DNA of 64,000 bases, from contig CAZOHM010000011.1 in NCBI GenBank assembly GCA_964579795.1, positions 1-64,000 of the forward strand, written 5' to 3'. Source of the stretch: JAEYFP01 sp964579795. Lineage in GTDB: Bacteria; Bacillota; Clostridia; Lachnospirales; Lachnospiraceae. Positions 1 to 9,185 of this stretch are shown one piece after another. A program made the position numbers and the translations under genes. The stretch's first letter is position 1; every line of letters starts with the position of its first letter. Below the pieces are notes generated by a model. That model was given only the letters and a program-made list of their open reading frames with translations, did not search any database and was not told the DNA's origin.

Positions 1-27
1 ATACACTTTGTGCAACTTGCTATGATT

Positions 28-48
28 AATCCGTGAGTTTCACGGATT
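28..48 (-). terminator. Hairpin at the end of the first EAL gene
   Basis: A perfect 9-bp inverted repeat (AATCCGTGA / TCACGGATT) with a 3-nt loop touches the stop codon of the minus-strand EAL/PAS gene. Only a weak T-rich stretch follows on that strand, so it may be a weak terminator or a 3' stabilising hairpin. Confidence 0.4.
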
Positions 49-1364
49 CAGGTAAATGATAAATCTGTTGAAGATGCCATCATTGCTTCCAATGCAACAG
101 GTATCATTTTACGGAATGAAATTTCGTCCTCAGATATCGGTGTATAAGTCACATAAATCATGACTTCACCCCTTTTTCGTTTAACAATATTTCCCTTCAA
201 ATGAAACGGCTTGTATTTGCCACTGCCATGCATTACATGAACATCGCATTCCATGCGTCCATTGTCTATTAGACTGTTCTGCAGGATTTTCAGTAAATAT
301 GCTCTGTCTTCAAGCTGAACATGTTGAAATATATCTTTGCCTTCCAGATCATATGGATCTCTGCCGACAAGCTCCCAATACCGTGCATTCAAAAATATTC
401 CTTTGATTTTTCCTTTTTCGTATTTATAGATGCCTGCCCCGCACGGAATATTTTCCATCAGTTCATGCAGATATTCCAGAATATCTGTACCATCAGTGCT
501 GACAGCACAAGGTGTAATACTGTTTTCATCAGATACTTGTTCTGTTTTCTCTGACTCACCTGTATCTGAATCCTGCACACATTCCAGGAACATCTTTTCA
601 TATGCATTCTCTGTCTGTGGCCACGCATATAAATATCCCTGTATGTCATAACAGCCGATTGATTTCAGAAACTCCACCTGTTCAATCTTTTCAACCCCTT
701 CTGCAATGGCAGACATTCCAAGCTGCCTGCACATTTTGACAATTGTCTCTGCAAGAGTACCTGCCCTTTCAAAGACTTCTGCATCAGAAAGAAACTTCAT
801 ATCCAGCTTCACTCCATCAGTAGGAATATCCCGAATAACATTCAAAGAAGAACAGGCGCCTCCGAAATTATCTATCTGTACAATAAATCCATTTTCTCTG
901 AGTGTCTTTACAGTATTCTTAAGCTTAGCGGAAGCTTTGACAAATACAGACTCTGCAATATCCAAATGCAGTAATTGAGCCGGAATCTCATATTTCTTAA
1001 TTAATTCCATGAATATCTTTACAATATTCGCCTGTAGCAAACAGTATTTTGATATATTTACGGTAATCGGCAGCAGCCGGTTTCCGGAAATATAATGCTC
1101 GTTTAGAAATATGCAGACCTGTTCCCATACATATTGATCTAACTCATAAATAAATCCATTCTTTTCAAACACAGGAATAAAATGCTCCGGAAGAAGCAGA
1201 CCCATTTGAGGATGACGCCAACGTATCAGTGCCTCAGCACCAATCAGTGCTCCACTCGCATGATTAAACAACGGTTGATACCAGATCTCGAATTGATGCT
1301 TTTCAAGTGCCAGCCGCAAAAAACTTGTATCGTATATATCAGTAATCAACAATTTTTTATTCAT
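48..1364 (-). CDS. EAL-domain/PAS protein, probably catalytically impaired
   Basis: 438 residues. An EAL (c-di-GMP phosphodiesterase family) domain spans about residues 15-260 and a PAS-like domain about 295-415. Visible EAL residues are E44 (EALIRW), N103 (VNIS), K186 (KLD) and E222 (AEGVE). The glutamate expected in LRLEITES is D135 (LHLDIAES), and the DDFGSG loop reads DNFGGA (D165, N166), so a metal ligand is changed on each of two motifs. Hydrolysis of c-di-GMP is therefore doubtful; a binding or regulatory role is possible. The first ten residues look like strand 1 of a receiver domain, after which the protein passes straight into the EAL domain. It is transcribed divergently from the kinase-like gene at 1584. 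Confidence 0.9.
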   Translation of the reverse strand: MNKKLLITDIYDTSFLRLALEKHQFEIWYQPLFNHASGALIGAEALIRWRHPQMGLLLPEHFIPVFEKNGFIYELDQYVWEQVCIFLNEHYISGNRLLPITVNISKYCLLQANIVKIFMELIKKYEIPAQLLHLDIAESVFVKASAKLKNTVKTLRENGFIVQIDNFGGACSSLNVIRDIPTDGVKLDMKFLSDAEVFERAGTLAETIVKMCRQLGMSAIAEGVEKIEQVEFLKSIGCYDIQGYLYAWPQTENAYEKMFLECVQDSDTGESEKTEQVSDENSITPCAVSTDGTDILEYLHELMENIPCGAGIYKYEKGKIKGIFLNARYWELVGRDPYDLEGKDIFQHVQLEDRAYLLKILQNSLIDNGRMECDVHVMHGSGKYKPFHLKGNIVKRKRGEVMIYVTYTPISEDEISFRKMIPVALEAMMASSTDLSFT

Positions 1365-1505
1365 ACAAATGTTTCTCCCTTACACAAATTAGAAAACGTT
1401 CATATTATTATTGACTATATTGTTATCATATCACTTTATTTCACCAAAATCTTCTATATTTTATATTTTTTAACAAATAATATATTCGTTCAAATCCGAT
1501 TTTCA

Positions 1506-1534
1506 TATCATTATTTAGAAATATTTGGTATAAT
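1506..1534 (+). promoter_or_regulatory. Extended -10 promoter for the cytidylate-kinase-like gene
   Basis: TATAAT lies at 1529-1534, preceded by a TG dinucleotide one base upstream (TGGTATAAT), the extended -10 pattern; no good -35 is seen at 1506-1511. The Shine-Dalgarno AAAGGGG lies just before the start codon at 1584. The remainder of 1365-1583 is AT-rich with nothing else recognisable. Confidence 0.4.
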
Positions 1535-1583
1535 ATAAACAAATAATATTGATTGAATTCATTTTTAGAAAGGGGCGATTGAA

Positions 1584-2183
1584 ATGTATAAATATATTGC
1601 GATTGAGCGTCAATACGGCAGTGGTGGAAATGAAATCGGAAGGATTCTTGCAAAAGAACTGAATTACAAGCTTCATGACCATGATATTCTTGTCAAGGCT
1701 GCTAAAAAACTCGGTATTCCTCCCATTTATATTTCCGACTTGGAAGAAACAAGTCCAAACAGCATCATTTTCAATCTGTCTCAGACTCCTATCGGTGGTT
1801 CAAAATCGATTAATAATCTTCCACTTGTGGAGCGCCTCTTCTATGAGGAAGAACAGATTATTCTTAATGTAACAAAATCTGATTCCTGTGTTCTCGTCGG
1901 CAGATGCGCAGGCTTCATTTCAAAAGAGCATACTGACTGTCTCAAGGTTTTTATCCATGCAGACTCCGAATGGCGCATTGAACGCACAATGGAAAAAGAA
2001 AAGCTTTCTTTCGATGATGCTGTCAACCTTCTTAAAAAATCAGACAAACGCAGAAGTGGGTTCTATGCTACTCATTCTGGTTACAAATGGGGCGACAGTA
2101 CTCATTTTGACATTTGTCTGGACAGCAGCTCTCTTGGTATTTCAAATTGTGTTGATATTCTGTCTGCTATTGTAAAGCGCTGA
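1584..2183 (+). CDS. Cytidylate-kinase-like family protein
   Basis: 199 residues. The N-terminus carries a P-loop-like motif (RQYGSGGNEIGR, about residues 9-20), typical of the cytidylate kinase-like family (Pfam Cytidylate_kin2), which differs from true CMP kinase. It probably binds and phosphorylates a nucleotide or related small molecule in the cytosol; the substrate is not known for this family. The VGRCAGF segment near residue 105 and the late lysine/arginine-rich lid (KKSDKRRSGFY) fit a P-loop kinase fold. The start is supported by AAAGGGGCGATTGAA-ATG. It stands alone, followed by the hairpin at 2210. Confidence 0.8.
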   Translation: MYKYIAIERQYGSGGNEIGRILAKELNYKLHDHDILVKAAKKLGIPPIYISDLEETSPNSIIFNLSQTPIGGSKSINNLPLVERLFYEEEQIILNVTKSDSCVLVGRCAGFISKEHTDCLKVFIHADSEWRIERTMEKEKLSFDDAVNLLKKSDKRRSGFYATHSGYKWGDSTHFDICLDSSSLGISNCVDILSAIVKR

Positions 2184-2187
2184 TAAC

Positions 2188-2245
2188 TGCACAAAAAGCC
2201 AGCATACAGAAATCGAGTAGGATTTAGCCTACTCGATTTTGTATT
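2188..2245. repeat. Hairpin repeat, partial copy of the element near 12,150
   Basis: A perfect 12-bp inverted repeat (arms 2210-2221 and 2228-2239, 6-nt loop) extends outward imperfectly to AGCCAG on the left. The segment AGCCAGCATACAGAAATCG preceding the stem matches, with two differences, the minus-strand sequence AGCCAGTATGCAGAAATCG around 12,174-12,194, and both are flanked by TGCA-rich sequence. Because it sits between 1584-2183 and 2310 and is followed by a T-rich stretch, it may also serve as terminator of the kinase-like gene. Confidence 0.5.
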
Positions 2246-2309
2246 GCTATTTTTTTTAGCGATTGTTATACTTTTTACAACAAACTCTGTAGGACAGGAG
2301 CAGGTATCT

Positions 2310-3269
2310 ATGGAAGACACAAACAATCGACAGGAATATATGCGCCGCATACACAAAGTTCAGGACTATATAGAAACACATCTGGAAGAAAGTATTACCC
2401 TCGAGGAGCTTTCCAAAGCAGCCGGATTCTCAAAATTTCACTTTGATCGTATTTTCAAAAGTCTGCTTAATGAATCTCTTTCCCACTATGTAACAAGACT
2501 CAAATTAAATAAAGCCGCACAGCTGCTTGTTCAGCGAAAAGACCTGAGTGTTACTGACATTGCATACCACTATGGTTTCTCTGACTCTGCTGTATTTTCT
2601 CGTTCTTTCAAGTCCTACTATAGTCAAAGCCCTGCCTCCTTTCGAAAAGACTATAGCAAGAATTGCAAAGACCCATTTAAAATATCTGCGTACAATCATT
2701 CTGTAACGAATACGCAAAGGGAATCATTGCTTTCCTGCTCACCGCAGTCCATCGAAATTGTTCACGCTCCGTCTACGACAGTTGCATATGTAAGACATGT
2801 CGGCACCTATCAGGAGTTGGCTAAACAATTTCCGAAACTGATTGAACAGCTGCTGCAATTCATTGCAGAACATCCTGTTATCAAACTGGATCAGCAGAAT
2901 GAGCAAACGTGTCATATTCTTTCCATTTATCATGACAATCCTGAATTTGCTCCTGGCACCAATCTGCGGACAAGCCTGTGCATTACTCTGTCACCACATT
3001 TGGTCAAAACTTTTTCAGACTGTTTCTCAGAAAATATGGGGCTCATGAATATTCCAGCAGGAATGTATGTAGTAGGACACTTTCAAATTAAGCAGGAGCA
3101 ATACAGTGATATCTGGGACTACATGTATGAGCAGTGGTTGACAAACAGCGCCTATCTGCCACGTGATGCCGATCCGTTTGAAGTCTATATGAATGATCCT
3201 CACGCAGATCCGTCTCATACGAATCTCGTTGACATCTGGCTTCCAATCGAACCACTGCATCCAATCTGA
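2310..3269 (+). CDS. AraC-family regulator with GyrI-like effector domain
   Basis: About 319 residues from the ATG at 2310, chosen because GGAG at 2297-2300 gives good spacing; an upstream in-frame ATG at 2244 lies inside the hairpin tail and lacks a ribosome site. Two helix-turn-helix motifs of the AraC type occupy the first 110 residues (LEELSKAAGFSKFHFDRIF and VTDIAYHYGFSDSAVFSRSF). The second half (from IEIVHAPSTTVAYVRHVG) is a GyrI-like small-molecule-binding domain, as in Rob and in BmrR-type sensors. It lies directly upstream of, and on the same strand as, a UvrA-like ATPase and a serine hydrolase and probably controls them in response to a drug-like ligand. Confidence 0.88.
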   Translation: MEDTNNRQEYMRRIHKVQDYIETHLEESITLEELSKAAGFSKFHFDRIFKSLLNESLSHYVTRLKLNKAAQLLVQRKDLSVTDIAYHYGFSDSAVFSRSFKSYYSQSPASFRKDYSKNCKDPFKISAYNHSVTNTQRESLLSCSPQSIEIVHAPSTTVAYVRHVGTYQELAKQFPKLIEQLLQFIAEHPVIKLDQQNEQTCHILSIYHDNPEFAPGTNLRTSLCITLSPHLVKTFSDCFSENMGLMNIPAGMYVVGHFQIKQEQYSDIWDYMYEQWLTNSAYLPRDADPFEVYMNDPHADPSHTNLVDIWLPIEPLHPI

Positions 3270-3339
3270 CATGATACATGTGTAAGTAACCTCCTTTGCG
3301 TTTTCCAGTCAATGTATAGAACGAAAGGCATGGTGAAAA

Positions 3340-5673
3340 ATGAATCATATCGAAATTCAGGGTGCAAAACTCCACAATCTGAAAAATCTCTCCATTTCCA
3401 TCCCCAAACACAAATTCACCGTAGCAACCGGAATCAGTGGCTGCGGCAAATCCAGTCTAATTTTTGACATTCTATTTGAAGAAGGACGGAAACAATACTT
3501 GCAATCGCTTGGTATCCTGTCAGAGCTCAGTAACGAAGACAAATTTGACAGCATCAGGGGACTTGGTCCAACAATCGCAGTAAAGCAAAATCTTGTTAAG
3601 CAAAATAATCCACGCTCTACAGTTGGTTCAAAAACCGGTCTGTTAAACAAGCTGACTGTTCTTTTTTCCGGAGAATGTACAGACAGTTACGGTAAACATC
3701 TTCCTCCTGCATTTTTCTCTTATAATGCCGCAGACGGAATGTGTATGAAATGCAACGGACTCGGCTCGTATTATGAGCTTCAGACAAACAAACTCATTCC
3801 AGACAAAAGTATTCTTCTTCATACACTATTCGAGGAACAGCACATTACCTCAGGCTTTCTAAAACTGTTAAAAAAGAAATTTGATGTCTTCTGGAATATG
3901 CCCTTTGAAGAACTTCCTTCTGATATACAGGCGGAAATACTTTATGGGCATTATGAAAACGATCATCAAAGCTATTCCTTTGACCGTATTTACAGAACAC
4001 GTATGGAAAAAGGTGAGGATGTTTCTGAAATCTATGAAAAAGTCAGCTGCTGTTCCTGCCATGGCTTTCGTATCGGTGAAGATGCCCGTAATATAACATT
4101 AAATGGGCATCATATCGGTGAGCTTGGTCTAATGGAGCTTAATGAGCTTGCAGAATATCTGCAGGCGCTTGACCATACATATTCGTTTTCTGCAATGAGC
4201 CGAAATTTACTTAAGGAAATGAACTCCTCCCTAAAGCATCTGATAGATTTTCGGCTTGGTCATCTGACACTCTACCGTGATATTTCTACATTGAGCGGTG
4301 GAGAGTTACAGCGGCTGTTTCTGTACTCTCATCTGGAAACCAAACTGGACTCTCTTATATACGTCTTTGATGAGCCAACCGCAGGTCTTCATCCAAGTGA
4401 AAAAGTAGATACCATACGTGCAGTCAAAGCACTTAAAGACATTGGCAACACAGTCATTGCAATCGAGCATGACCCTTATGCAATCAGCCAGGCAGAGCAT
4501 ATTATTGATATTGGCCCGCTCGCAGGCATTAACGGAGGACAGCTTGTCTATGAGGGCAGCTATGAAGGTCTTCTGCAAAAACCAGAATCTATTACCGGTC
4601 AGTTTCTATCCGGGCATTCACCTATGCCGATTCGTAACAAAATGTCTGCTGATACACTCAAGTATCATACAGAAAAACTACTTTTGTCTCACGCCTGCAC
4701 AAACAATTTGAAGGATCTGACAATTTCCTTTCCTCTGCATGCGCTTGTTGGTATTTCCGGAAAGTCCGGCAGCGGAAAAAGCACGCTTATCTCAGATACT
4801 CTGCTTCCAAAGCTTCGCAGCTGTTTTCGACATTCCCGCGCAGATTCTCTTCTAAAAACAGAGGACATATCAGATACCGCAGCAGTTACCACACTTAAGG
4901 GAACACACCTAATCGATGGCTTTGCAGAAATATCTCAGGCTCCAATTGGCCGTAATTCAAGCTCCACTCCCGCTTCCTATATTGGTATCTGGGATAAAAT
5001 ACGTGAGTTTTTTGCCACAGCCACACCATCTGACTGTAATCTGACTGCCGGTTACTTTTCCTTTAATTCTCTCGGTGCATGTCCTGTCTGCAAAGGAAGC
5101 GGCAGTGAACGCATCCGCCTTGGTGCTGAACTGTACATGGAAAAGTGCTGTCCAGCCTGTGATGGAAAACGTTTTAATGATACTGCACTTTCTGTAAAAT
5201 TTGCAGGAAAGACCATTTCCGATGTACTGTCTATGAGTATTAATGACGCCTGTGAGTTTTTTGCTGCATATCCTGCAATTCTCGCACCGTTACAGATTCT
5301 AAAAGATACCGGAATGGGTTATCTCAAGCTTGGTCAGCCCACTTCAACATTAAGTGGCGGCGAAGCACAGCGCATAAAGCTTGCAAAGGAGCTTGGCAGA
5401 AAACGTACCGGAAATATTTTATATGTACTGGACGAACCGACAACAGGCTTAAGTCAATATGATACAGCAAAGCTGCTGCTACTGCTGGATCATCTTGTTT
5501 CAAACGGCAATTCAGTGCTTGTCATTGAACACAATACGCAGCTATTAGGACAGTGTGACTGGCTCATAGAGCTAGGTCCACAAGGTGGCAAAAGAGGAGG
5601 GTATTTAATCTCAGAAGGTACATGTGAGGAATTGAAGAAAAATCCAGCTTCACTGACTGGACGTTATTTGTAA
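3340..5673 (+). CDS. Short UvrA-like ABC ATPase
   Basis: 777 residues, against about 940 for housekeeping UvrA. Both ATPase halves are present: Walker A GISGCGKSS near residue 32 and SGKSGSGKST near 475; signatures LSGGELQR near 325 and LSGGEAQR near 673; Walker B VFDEPTAG and VLDEPTTG. Zinc-finger cysteine pairs appear as CMKCNG, CCSCHG, CPVCKG and CCPACDG. The interval between the first Walker A and first signature is some 150 residues shorter than in UvrA, so the UvrB-binding region is probably missing. Such short paralogues are associated with resistance to DNA-binding drugs rather than general excision repair. AAAGG precedes the start by ten bases. A regulator with a drug-binding type domain lies just upstream. 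Confidence 0.88.
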   Translation: MNHIEIQGAKLHNLKNLSISIPKHKFTVATGISGCGKSSLIFDILFEEGRKQYLQSLGILSELSNEDKFDSIRGLGPTIAVKQNLVKQNNPRSTVGSKTGLLNKLTVLFSGECTDSYGKHLPPAFFSYNAADGMCMKCNGLGSYYELQTNKLIPDKSILLHTLFEEQHITSGFLKLLKKKFDVFWNMPFEELPSDIQAEILYGHYENDHQSYSFDRIYRTRMEKGEDVSEIYEKVSCCSCHGFRIGEDARNITLNGHHIGELGLMELNELAEYLQALDHTYSFSAMSRNLLKEMNSSLKHLIDFRLGHLTLYRDISTLSGGELQRLFLYSHLETKLDSLIYVFDEPTAGLHPSEKVDTIRAVKALKDIGNTVIAIEHDPYAISQAEHIIDIGPLAGINGGQLVYEGSYEGLLQKPESITGQFLSGHSPMPIRNKMSADTLKYHTEKLLLSHACTNNLKDLTISFPLHALVGISGKSGSGKSTLISDTLLPKLRSCFRHSRADSLLKTEDISDTAAVTTLKGTHLIDGFAEISQAPIGRNSSSTPASYIGIWDKIREFFATATPSDCNLTAGYFSFNSLGACPVCKGSGSERIRLGAELYMEKCCPACDGKRFNDTALSVKFAGKTISDVLSMSINDACEFFAAYPAILAPLQILKDTGMGYLKLGQPTSTLSGGEAQRIKLAKELGRKRTGNILYVLDEPTTGLSQYDTAKLLLLLDHLVSNGNSVLVIEHNTQLLGQCDWLIELGPQGGKRGGYLISEGTCEELKKNPASLTGRYL

Positions 5674-5706
5674 ACATGTTATTCACGAAAGACGAGGAAT
5701 GATCAT

Positions 5707-6687
5707 ATGAATGAAAAAAAACTAACAGAACTGATTGCAAAAGACAAAAAAAATCTATATGGAATACTGGCTATGCAAAACAACGCAGAAATCTATTCCT
5801 ATAAAAATCCGAAAACTCCACATGCACAATTAAAAGAAAACGAAGCATTTCATGTTGCTTCTGTCACAAAAAGCATATTGTCTCTTTTAATAGGAATTGC
5901 CATTGATCATGGTTTTATTAAAAGCACAGACCAAAAGGTACTGGACTTTTTTCCGGAATACATCTGCCCACCCGATGAGCTGATCAAGAAAACAATTACA
6001 ATTAAAAATCTGCTTACTATGACTGTTCCATACCCCTTTCCAAACTGGAAGGAACCTCTGGAACGCTTCTGCAGGCATCCTGACTGGACTGCAAATATGC
6101 TTGATATATTTGGGAACAAAGGATCTGGTTCTGTCGGGAGCTTCAAATATACAAGCTTTGGGGCGCACCTGCTCTCTGTAATCCTAACAAGAGCCAGCGG
6201 CACAAACGCAGAAAGTTTTATAAATAAATATCTGTTTTCACCATTAGGACTTCCTGTACTTTTGGAAAATCCAAATCAAGGATACGAATTTGAGGATTTG
6301 TTTCTTAAAAGCACACGTGGCTGGGCACACGATCGTCAAAATCATTCAACCGGAGGCTGGGGATTGTGCTTAACACTGCAGGATATGGTTCAAATAGGGA
6401 ATCTTTGTCTCCATAATGGAATCTTTAATGGGAAACAGATTATTTCTGCCAGCTATTTAAAAGACTGCTTTACCCCCGCATTTGAAAAACCTGTCTACGA
6501 AACATTCAACTATGGCTATCTCTGGTGGCTTGACAGCATAAATGACAAGCAAGCCATGCTTGCCTGCGGTAATGGCGGAAATGTTCTTTGTATCATACCT
6601 GAGGCTAATATGTCTATTGCTATAGCTGCCAATGTTACCGGTAAAGAAGTGAACTTTCCCGCTATCCTTAGAGAATTAACTATATAA
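5707..6687 (+). CDS. Serine hydrolase, class C beta-lactamase-like
   Basis: 326 residues, no signal peptide, so probably cytosolic. The nucleophile motif SxxK is seen as SVTK at residues 52-55, a YTS tripeptide near 143 occupies the position of the YxN motif, and HSTGG near 214 takes the place of the KTG/HxG motif. The family (Pfam Beta-lactamase) includes esterases, peptidases and lactamases; the substrate cannot be read from sequence. It lies 33 bases after the UvrA-like gene with a GAGGAA ribosome site, so it is likely co-transcribed with it. It converges on the EAL/GGDEF gene with only 12 bases between stop codons and no obvious terminator. Confidence 0.85.
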   Translation: MNEKKLTELIAKDKKNLYGILAMQNNAEIYSYKNPKTPHAQLKENEAFHVASVTKSILSLLIGIAIDHGFIKSTDQKVLDFFPEYICPPDELIKKTITIKNLLTMTVPYPFPNWKEPLERFCRHPDWTANMLDIFGNKGSGSVGSFKYTSFGAHLLSVILTRASGTNAESFINKYLFSPLGLPVLLENPNQGYEFEDLFLKSTRGWAHDRQNHSTGGWGLCLTLQDMVQIGNLCLHNGIFNGKQIISASYLKDCFTPAFEKPVYETFNYGYLWWLDSINDKQAMLACGNGGNVLCIIPEANMSIAIAANVTGKEVNFPAILRELTI

Positions 6688-6699
6688 ACCTGGTATGAT

Positions 6700-9060
6700 C
6701 TATTGAGGTAATCTGTAATATACACCGACATATATTTCGCCTGTCTTGTCAACTGTCACCTTTGCATCTGCCTGTAGTAATACATAATCACCATTTTTGT
6801 GGAGCAGACGAATGTGAAATTTTCGTGCCATGCGCATTTCAATCATTTGATGCGCAATCACACGAATTTCCGGAATGTCCTCCGGATGTACACCCCACGA
6901 TGCGTCAACACGGTAATGACTCATGAGCTCCTCTTCTGTTCTTCCAAGAAGCTCACAGTATTCTCGGCTGACATACTGTGCTGTTATCTTCTTGTCGCGG
7001 CTGATATGCATTCGTGTATATCCAGCCTGCGACTCAAGAAGCAACTCATTCATAATACTGTTCAGCTCCAGGAATCTTTTCCTGTAATCATCATCGTTCC
7101 GGCTACATCCATCTGATGTTTCTAATGTCGCTTTTGTCTCCGTTGTCACTGCTGTTTCTGCCGTTTCAGATGTCTGTGTCATTTCTCCGGTTACGGATTC
7201 CTTCTGTGAAGAAACATCTGTCACCAGACAATAAAACAAATATCTCTCTCCTGCATGAGCGATTACACGCATTCTTGCACGAATATATATGGATTTTCCA
7301 AATGCTCCAAGTCCAATAAGCTCCATTTCATCATAAACCTCAGCTCCTGATGCAATAGCTTCCTGCATCACACCAATTGCCTTTAACAAATCTTCATTAT
7401 TAATATAGTCGAGCATATTCATACTTAAAATATCACTGGTTGTCATTCTACCATCCCCAATGATATTGACATATCTGTCATTTACACGAAGCATATCAAC
7501 TGCGCCCTTATGGAACTCAAACACACATGCACCGCCCACAAAAGAATTAAAAATCAGCGTGTCTATGGAACCAGGATTCCAGAACTCTCCAACATCATAG
7601 GAATCCACCTTTTCAATCACCATCATTTTTTCTTCTGTGACATTAGAAAATAAGATTTGCTCATACTCTGCCTTTGGTATCGGTTTGGAATAAAGAAATC
7701 CCTGTATATATATGCAGCCAATTGATTTAAGAAACTCTGCCTGTTCCACTGTTTCTACGCCTTCTGCAATAACAGACATTCCAATCCATTTTGCCATCCT
7801 GACGATAGACGCAACTATGTTTCCGCCTTTATCAGAATTCTTTTCGCCCTCTAAGAATTTCATGTCAAGCTTTAGAATGTCAGCCGGAATATCCTTTAAC
7901 GTATTCAGGGAAGAATATCCACTCCCAAAATCATCTATCTCCATTGTGAAGCCATAGGCCTTAAACGCCTTTATAATCTTAATAATCTGATCAGTGGATT
8001 TTACAAACGCAGATTCAGTAATTTCCAGACGCAACAGTTCAGTCGGAAGCTCATATTTATGAACGAGTCCGATAATGAACTCTACAAGTCCTTCTCTGAA
8101 AATATCACATCTGGAAATATTAACAGAAATCGGAACAGGCTTTTTCCCATGTGCAAGAGATTCATGCAGGAAAGCACAGCTTTGCTCCCAAACATATTTG
8201 TCAAGCTCATAAACAAACCCATTCTTTTCGAATATTGGAATGAATCGTGCAGGTGGAATAAATCCCTTTACCGGATGACGCCATCTGACCAATGCCTCAG
8301 AGCCAATCAATGCGCCCGTTGCATAATTAAACTGCGGCTGATACCAAACCTCAAACTGGTTTTCCAAAAGCGCCTTTTTCATTTCATTAACAATTTCCTG
8401 TTCACCAAGAATGTGTTTGCGCATAGATTCATCATAGGTTGCAATATGTTCATCATAACGACCCTTTACTGTTGCCTTTGCAATCATTGCTCTGTCAAAC
8501 ATTCCGCTGGCAGACAGAGACAAATCTTCTATAATATATCTTCCTATGCTGAATATAATCGGCTGTGAAAGAGTATCTATGACAGATGCACGACGTGAAA
8601 CTTCTTTCAGCTCTTTAGAATAGAGATATTCTCTTGGATAAAGTACAGCAAAATTGTCTGCACTGACCCTGCAGGCAATTCCACCAATCCTTTCAAAAAT
8701 TTCTTTAAAAATATTGGCAATGTGAATCAGAACAGTATCGCCCATCTTTGTTCCATACAAATCATTAATCACTTTGAACTTATCAATATCAAAACAGGAA
8801 ATTACATAGTACCCTGCTGTATGCTGCCTGACCATTTTCTCTGCTCTTTTTAAAAACAGCTTACGTCTATACAATCCTGTCAGGGTATCCATCAAATTTG
8901 CGTTTGCGAGAAGTACAACGGAGTCTGGTTCACTCTTTATTTTTTCAAGTGCTTCCTCTCCATCAACAGCAATCTGCACCTCACATTCATTTGACAGACT
9001 GTCCAGAACGTTCTGTGGATTTAGCATCTTATCATCTACGATCAGTATCTTTTGTTTCAT
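6700..9060 (-). CDS. Degenerate GGDEF, intact EAL, PAS signalling protein
   Basis: 786 residues. The N-terminus starts like a response-regulator receiver (KILIVDD) but stops after about 50 residues, before the phosphorylatable aspartate, and runs directly into a GGDEF domain (about 55-215). The GGDEF motif reads SADNF, so cyclase activity is unlikely, although DxLTGLYRR and DIDKFK are kept. The EAL domain (about 225-475) has all visible catalytic motifs: EALVRW, VNIS, LRLEITES, IDDFGSG, KLD and AEGVE, and should be an active c-di-GMP phosphodiesterase. Two PAS-like domains follow (about 490-615 and 650-786). It has its own promoter at 9128-9156. Confidence 0.92.
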   Translation of the reverse strand: MKQKILIVDDKMLNPQNVLDSLSNECEVQIAVDGEEALEKIKSEPDSVVLLANANLMDTLTGLYRRKLFLKRAEKMVRQHTAGYYVISCFDIDKFKVINDLYGTKMGDTVLIHIANIFKEIFERIGGIACRVSADNFAVLYPREYLYSKELKEVSRRASVIDTLSQPIIFSIGRYIIEDLSLSASGMFDRAMIAKATVKGRYDEHIATYDESMRKHILGEQEIVNEMKKALLENQFEVWYQPQFNYATGALIGSEALVRWRHPVKGFIPPARFIPIFEKNGFVYELDKYVWEQSCAFLHESLAHGKKPVPISVNISRCDIFREGLVEFIIGLVHKYELPTELLRLEITESAFVKSTDQIIKIIKAFKAYGFTMEIDDFGSGYSSLNTLKDIPADILKLDMKFLEGEKNSDKGGNIVASIVRMAKWIGMSVIAEGVETVEQAEFLKSIGCIYIQGFLYSKPIPKAEYEQILFSNVTEEKMMVIEKVDSYDVGEFWNPGSIDTLIFNSFVGGACVFEFHKGAVDMLRVNDRYVNIIGDGRMTTSDILSMNMLDYINNEDLLKAIGVMQEAIASGAEVYDEMELIGLGAFGKSIYIRARMRVIAHAGERYLFYCLVTDVSSQKESVTGEMTQTSETAETAVTTETKATLETSDGCSRNDDDYRKRFLELNSIMNELLLESQAGYTRMHISRDKKITAQYVSREYCELLGRTEEELMSHYRVDASWGVHPEDIPEIRVIAHQMIEMRMARKFHIRLLHKNGDYVLLQADAKVTVDKTGEIYVGVYYRLPQ

Positions 9061-9127
9061 TTAATACGCCCCTTCTGTATCCAAGGTCAGATACGCAAAG
9101 ACTGATATTTGTTCAAAACATACAATA

Positions 9128-9156
9128 ATTATAGATAATCTGCTTACTATTTGCAA
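9128..9156 (-). promoter_or_regulatory. Sigma-A-type promoter of the GGDEF/EAL gene
   Basis: On the minus strand TTGCAA (9156-9151), a 17-base spacer and TATAAT (9133-9128) precede the start at 9060. Just upstream, AACATGTT occurs twice around a 3-base centre (about 9155-9173), a possible regulator site. Confidence 0.55.
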
Positions 9157-9185
9157 CATGTTTACAACATGTTCTTTTAATTCTT

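Noticed and set aside
1182..1538. Open frame of 118 codons on the plus strand
   Set aside because: It runs antisense through the EAL gene and its promoter region without a ribosome site; a shadow frame.
8059..8568. Open frame of 169 codons on the plus strand
   Set aside because: Antisense to the conserved EAL/GGDEF coding region, no ribosome site, composition of a shadow frame.
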